Positions 21,533-22,586 of a stretch of DNA of 22,586 nt are shown here, piece after piece. Position numbers and translations under genes: made by a program. Source of the stretch: an uncultured Microbacterium sp. (GTDB taxonomy: Bacteria > Actinomycetota > Actinomycetes > Actinomycetales > Microbacteriaceae); assembly GCA_937988695.1 (NCBI GenBank), contig CALKHM010000335.1, forward strand, positions 1-22,586, in the 5' to 3' direction. The notes under the pieces were generated by a model. That model was not told the DNA's origin. It searched no databases and saw only the letters and a list, made by a program, of their open reading frames with translations. Numbering within the stretch: the stretch's first letter is position 1; each line of letters opens with the position of its first letter.

Positions 21533-22586
21533 TCAGTCTCCGGCGAGGAACTTGTCCCGGTCGGTGTCGACCGCCTTGGTGAAGGCCTCGGGCGTGATCT
21601 TGCTTGCCAGCAGCAGCTGCGTGTTCTGCGAGATCGTGTCGAGCATCGTCGGGCTCGACCAGTCGAAGTACGGCACGTACCCGTCATCGGCGTCGAGGGT
21701 TGCGGTGGCCGCGACCTCGTTCTGCTGGCTGAGCTTGTCAGGGATGGTCACGCCAGGGTTCAGCATCGGCACCAGCCCGAGGTCGACGGCGGCCTGGCTC
21801 GCCTCCTTCGACATGAGGAAGTTCAGGAACGCAGCCGCGACATCGGGATGCTTGGACTTGGCCGAGATCACCATGGCCCCCGGTGCGGCACCGACACCCA
21901 CAGTGCTCGAGCCGGATGCCTGCGGGAGCTGGATGTAGCCGAACTTGTTCAGCTGGTCACCGGACAATCCGAGCGAGCCGGTGTACTCGAAGCGGAAGAC
22001 GCCCTTGCCGTCGACGAAGTCGGCCAACGAGGTCTGATAGTCGATGCCCTGGAAGTTCGGGGTCAGCCAGCCGTTCTTCGCCCACTGCTTCAGCGTCGTG
22101 GCGGCTTCGGTCATGCCCGTCTTGCCTGCCGTGACATCCTTGCTGCCGTAGACGAAATCGTTGATGTCCTTCTCCGACCCATAGACGGCCTGCAGACCCA
22201 GCAGAGCCGCGGTATTGCCGTCGACACCGCTGTAGCTGAACGGGATCTGGCCAGCGTCCTTCGCCTTGGCGGCATCCTTCTCGAGCTCGTCGAGCGTCTT
22301 GGGCGGCTGAACGCCAAGCGCCTTGAGCTTGTCGACGTTGTAATAGATGCCGATCAGCGACGCGCGGGCGAGGGGCGTCGCGAACCATGAGCCCTCGCCG
22401 ATCGTGCGGAAGTCGGTCGTGAACTGGTTCTGCCGGGCGATGGTGGAGGGGACCTTGTCGTTCCAGCCGTATAGCTTGGCATACGCGTCCAGATTCAGCA
22501 CCAGGTTGCCCTTGGCCAGTGTGCCCAGCGACGACCAGCCGTTGTTGGCCGACGCGATGTCGGGGCCGCTCGCGTCCTGCAGCTGC
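21533..22586 (-). CDS. ABC sugar transporter extracellular solute-binding protein (5' end outside window)
   Basis: Family 1 extracellular solute-binding protein that captures the sugar and delivers it to the permeases. About 351 codons are present and the frame stays open to the right window edge, so the signal peptide, lipobox and the first part of lobe 1 are missing. The GTG at 22501 is internal, because upstream codons in the same frame continue a typical SBP segment (PDIASANNGWSSLGTLAKGN). Other recognisable parts are ASLIGIYYNVDKLKALGV, the LDELEKDAAKAKDAG helix, DGKGVFRFEYTG, and the C-terminal AAFLNFLMSKEASQAAVDLGLVPML. It is the first visible gene of the cluster. The ligand, probably an oligosaccharide or beta-glycoside given the downstream hydrolases, is inferred only from context. 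Confidence 0.93.
   Translation of the reverse strand, partial: QLQDASGPDIASANNGWSSLGTLAKGNLVLNLDAYAKLYGWNDKVPSTIARQNQFTTDFRTIGEGSWFATPLARASLIGIYYNVDKLKALGVQPPKTLDELEKDAAKAKDAGQIPFSYSGVDGNTAALLGLQAVYGSEKDINDFVYGSKDVTAGKTGMTEAATTLKQWAKNGWLTPNFQGIDYQTSLADFVDGKGVFRFEYTGSLGLSGDQLNKFGYIQLPQASGSSTVGVGAAPGAMVISAKSKHPDVAAAFLNFLMSKEASQAAVDLGLVPMLNPGVTIPDKLSQQNEVAATATLDADDGYVPYFDWSSPTMLDTISQNTQLLLASKITPEAFTKAVDTDRDKFLAGD

Overview
The window is high-GC DNA (roughly 70% by eye) with dense genes, many GTG starts and very short intergenic gaps. It suggests an actinobacterium, most likely of the Microbacteriaceae (Microbacterium-like). That placement is an inference from base composition, from the leuS-comEA-comEC order, and from families such as DUF2510/DUF805 and DUF1918 proteins; no rRNA gene is present to confirm it. 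Bases 1-53 are not genomic: they are a read-through Illumina TruSeq P7 adapter carrying the index-6 barcode, so the left edge is a contig end with untrimmed adapter.

Layout. 54-3892 (minus): leuS, then comEA and the 5' part of comEC, cut by the contig end. 3962-5242 (minus): a chorismate-utilising PabB-type enzyme, divergent from a plus-strand pair of a DedA-family membrane protein and an App1-type phosphatase (5285-7035). 7036-7238 is the longest gene-free stretch and holds a perfect 15-bp inverted repeat. 7239-8786 (plus): a SRAP/YedK-like abasic-site protein and a DUF2510-(PQPGYP)n-DUF805 membrane protein. 8859-11649 (minus): a lipoprotein of the PQQ sugar-dehydrogenase fold followed by an AidB-like acyl-CoA dehydrogenase. 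11782-13802 (plus): an NCS1 permease translationally coupled to an isochorismatase-like cysteine hydrolase, then a small DUF1918 gene.

14143-22586 (minus) is the most distinctive region. It is a single co-directional carbohydrate-utilisation cluster, read right to left: ABC sugar-binding protein (truncated by the window edge), two ABC permeases, a NagB-like sugar-phosphate isomerase/deaminase, a GH4 NAD-dependent glycosidase, a BadF-type sugar kinase and a GH3 beta-glycosidase. There is no PTS component, no GlcNAc-6-P deacetylase, no ABC ATPase and no regulator inside the window. The combination suggests uptake of an unmodified oligosaccharide or glycoside, cytoplasmic phosphorylation, and cleavage by a phospho-glycosidase. 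Two enzymes depart from their family's usual motifs: the GH4 has Cys-Glu-Gly-Pro at the metal-ligand cysteine, and the NagB-like protein has Gln where NagB has its active-site Glu. The substrate cannot be read from the sequence.

Regulation. At four starts (comEA, pabB, dedA, SRAP) a TANNNT hexamer lies 6-7 nt before an ATG or GTG, the arrangement expected of leaderless transcripts. Most other genes have purine-rich Shine-Dalgarno sequences or short or overlapping junctions within operons. No tRNA, rRNA, CRISPR array, insertion sequence or phage gene was seen.
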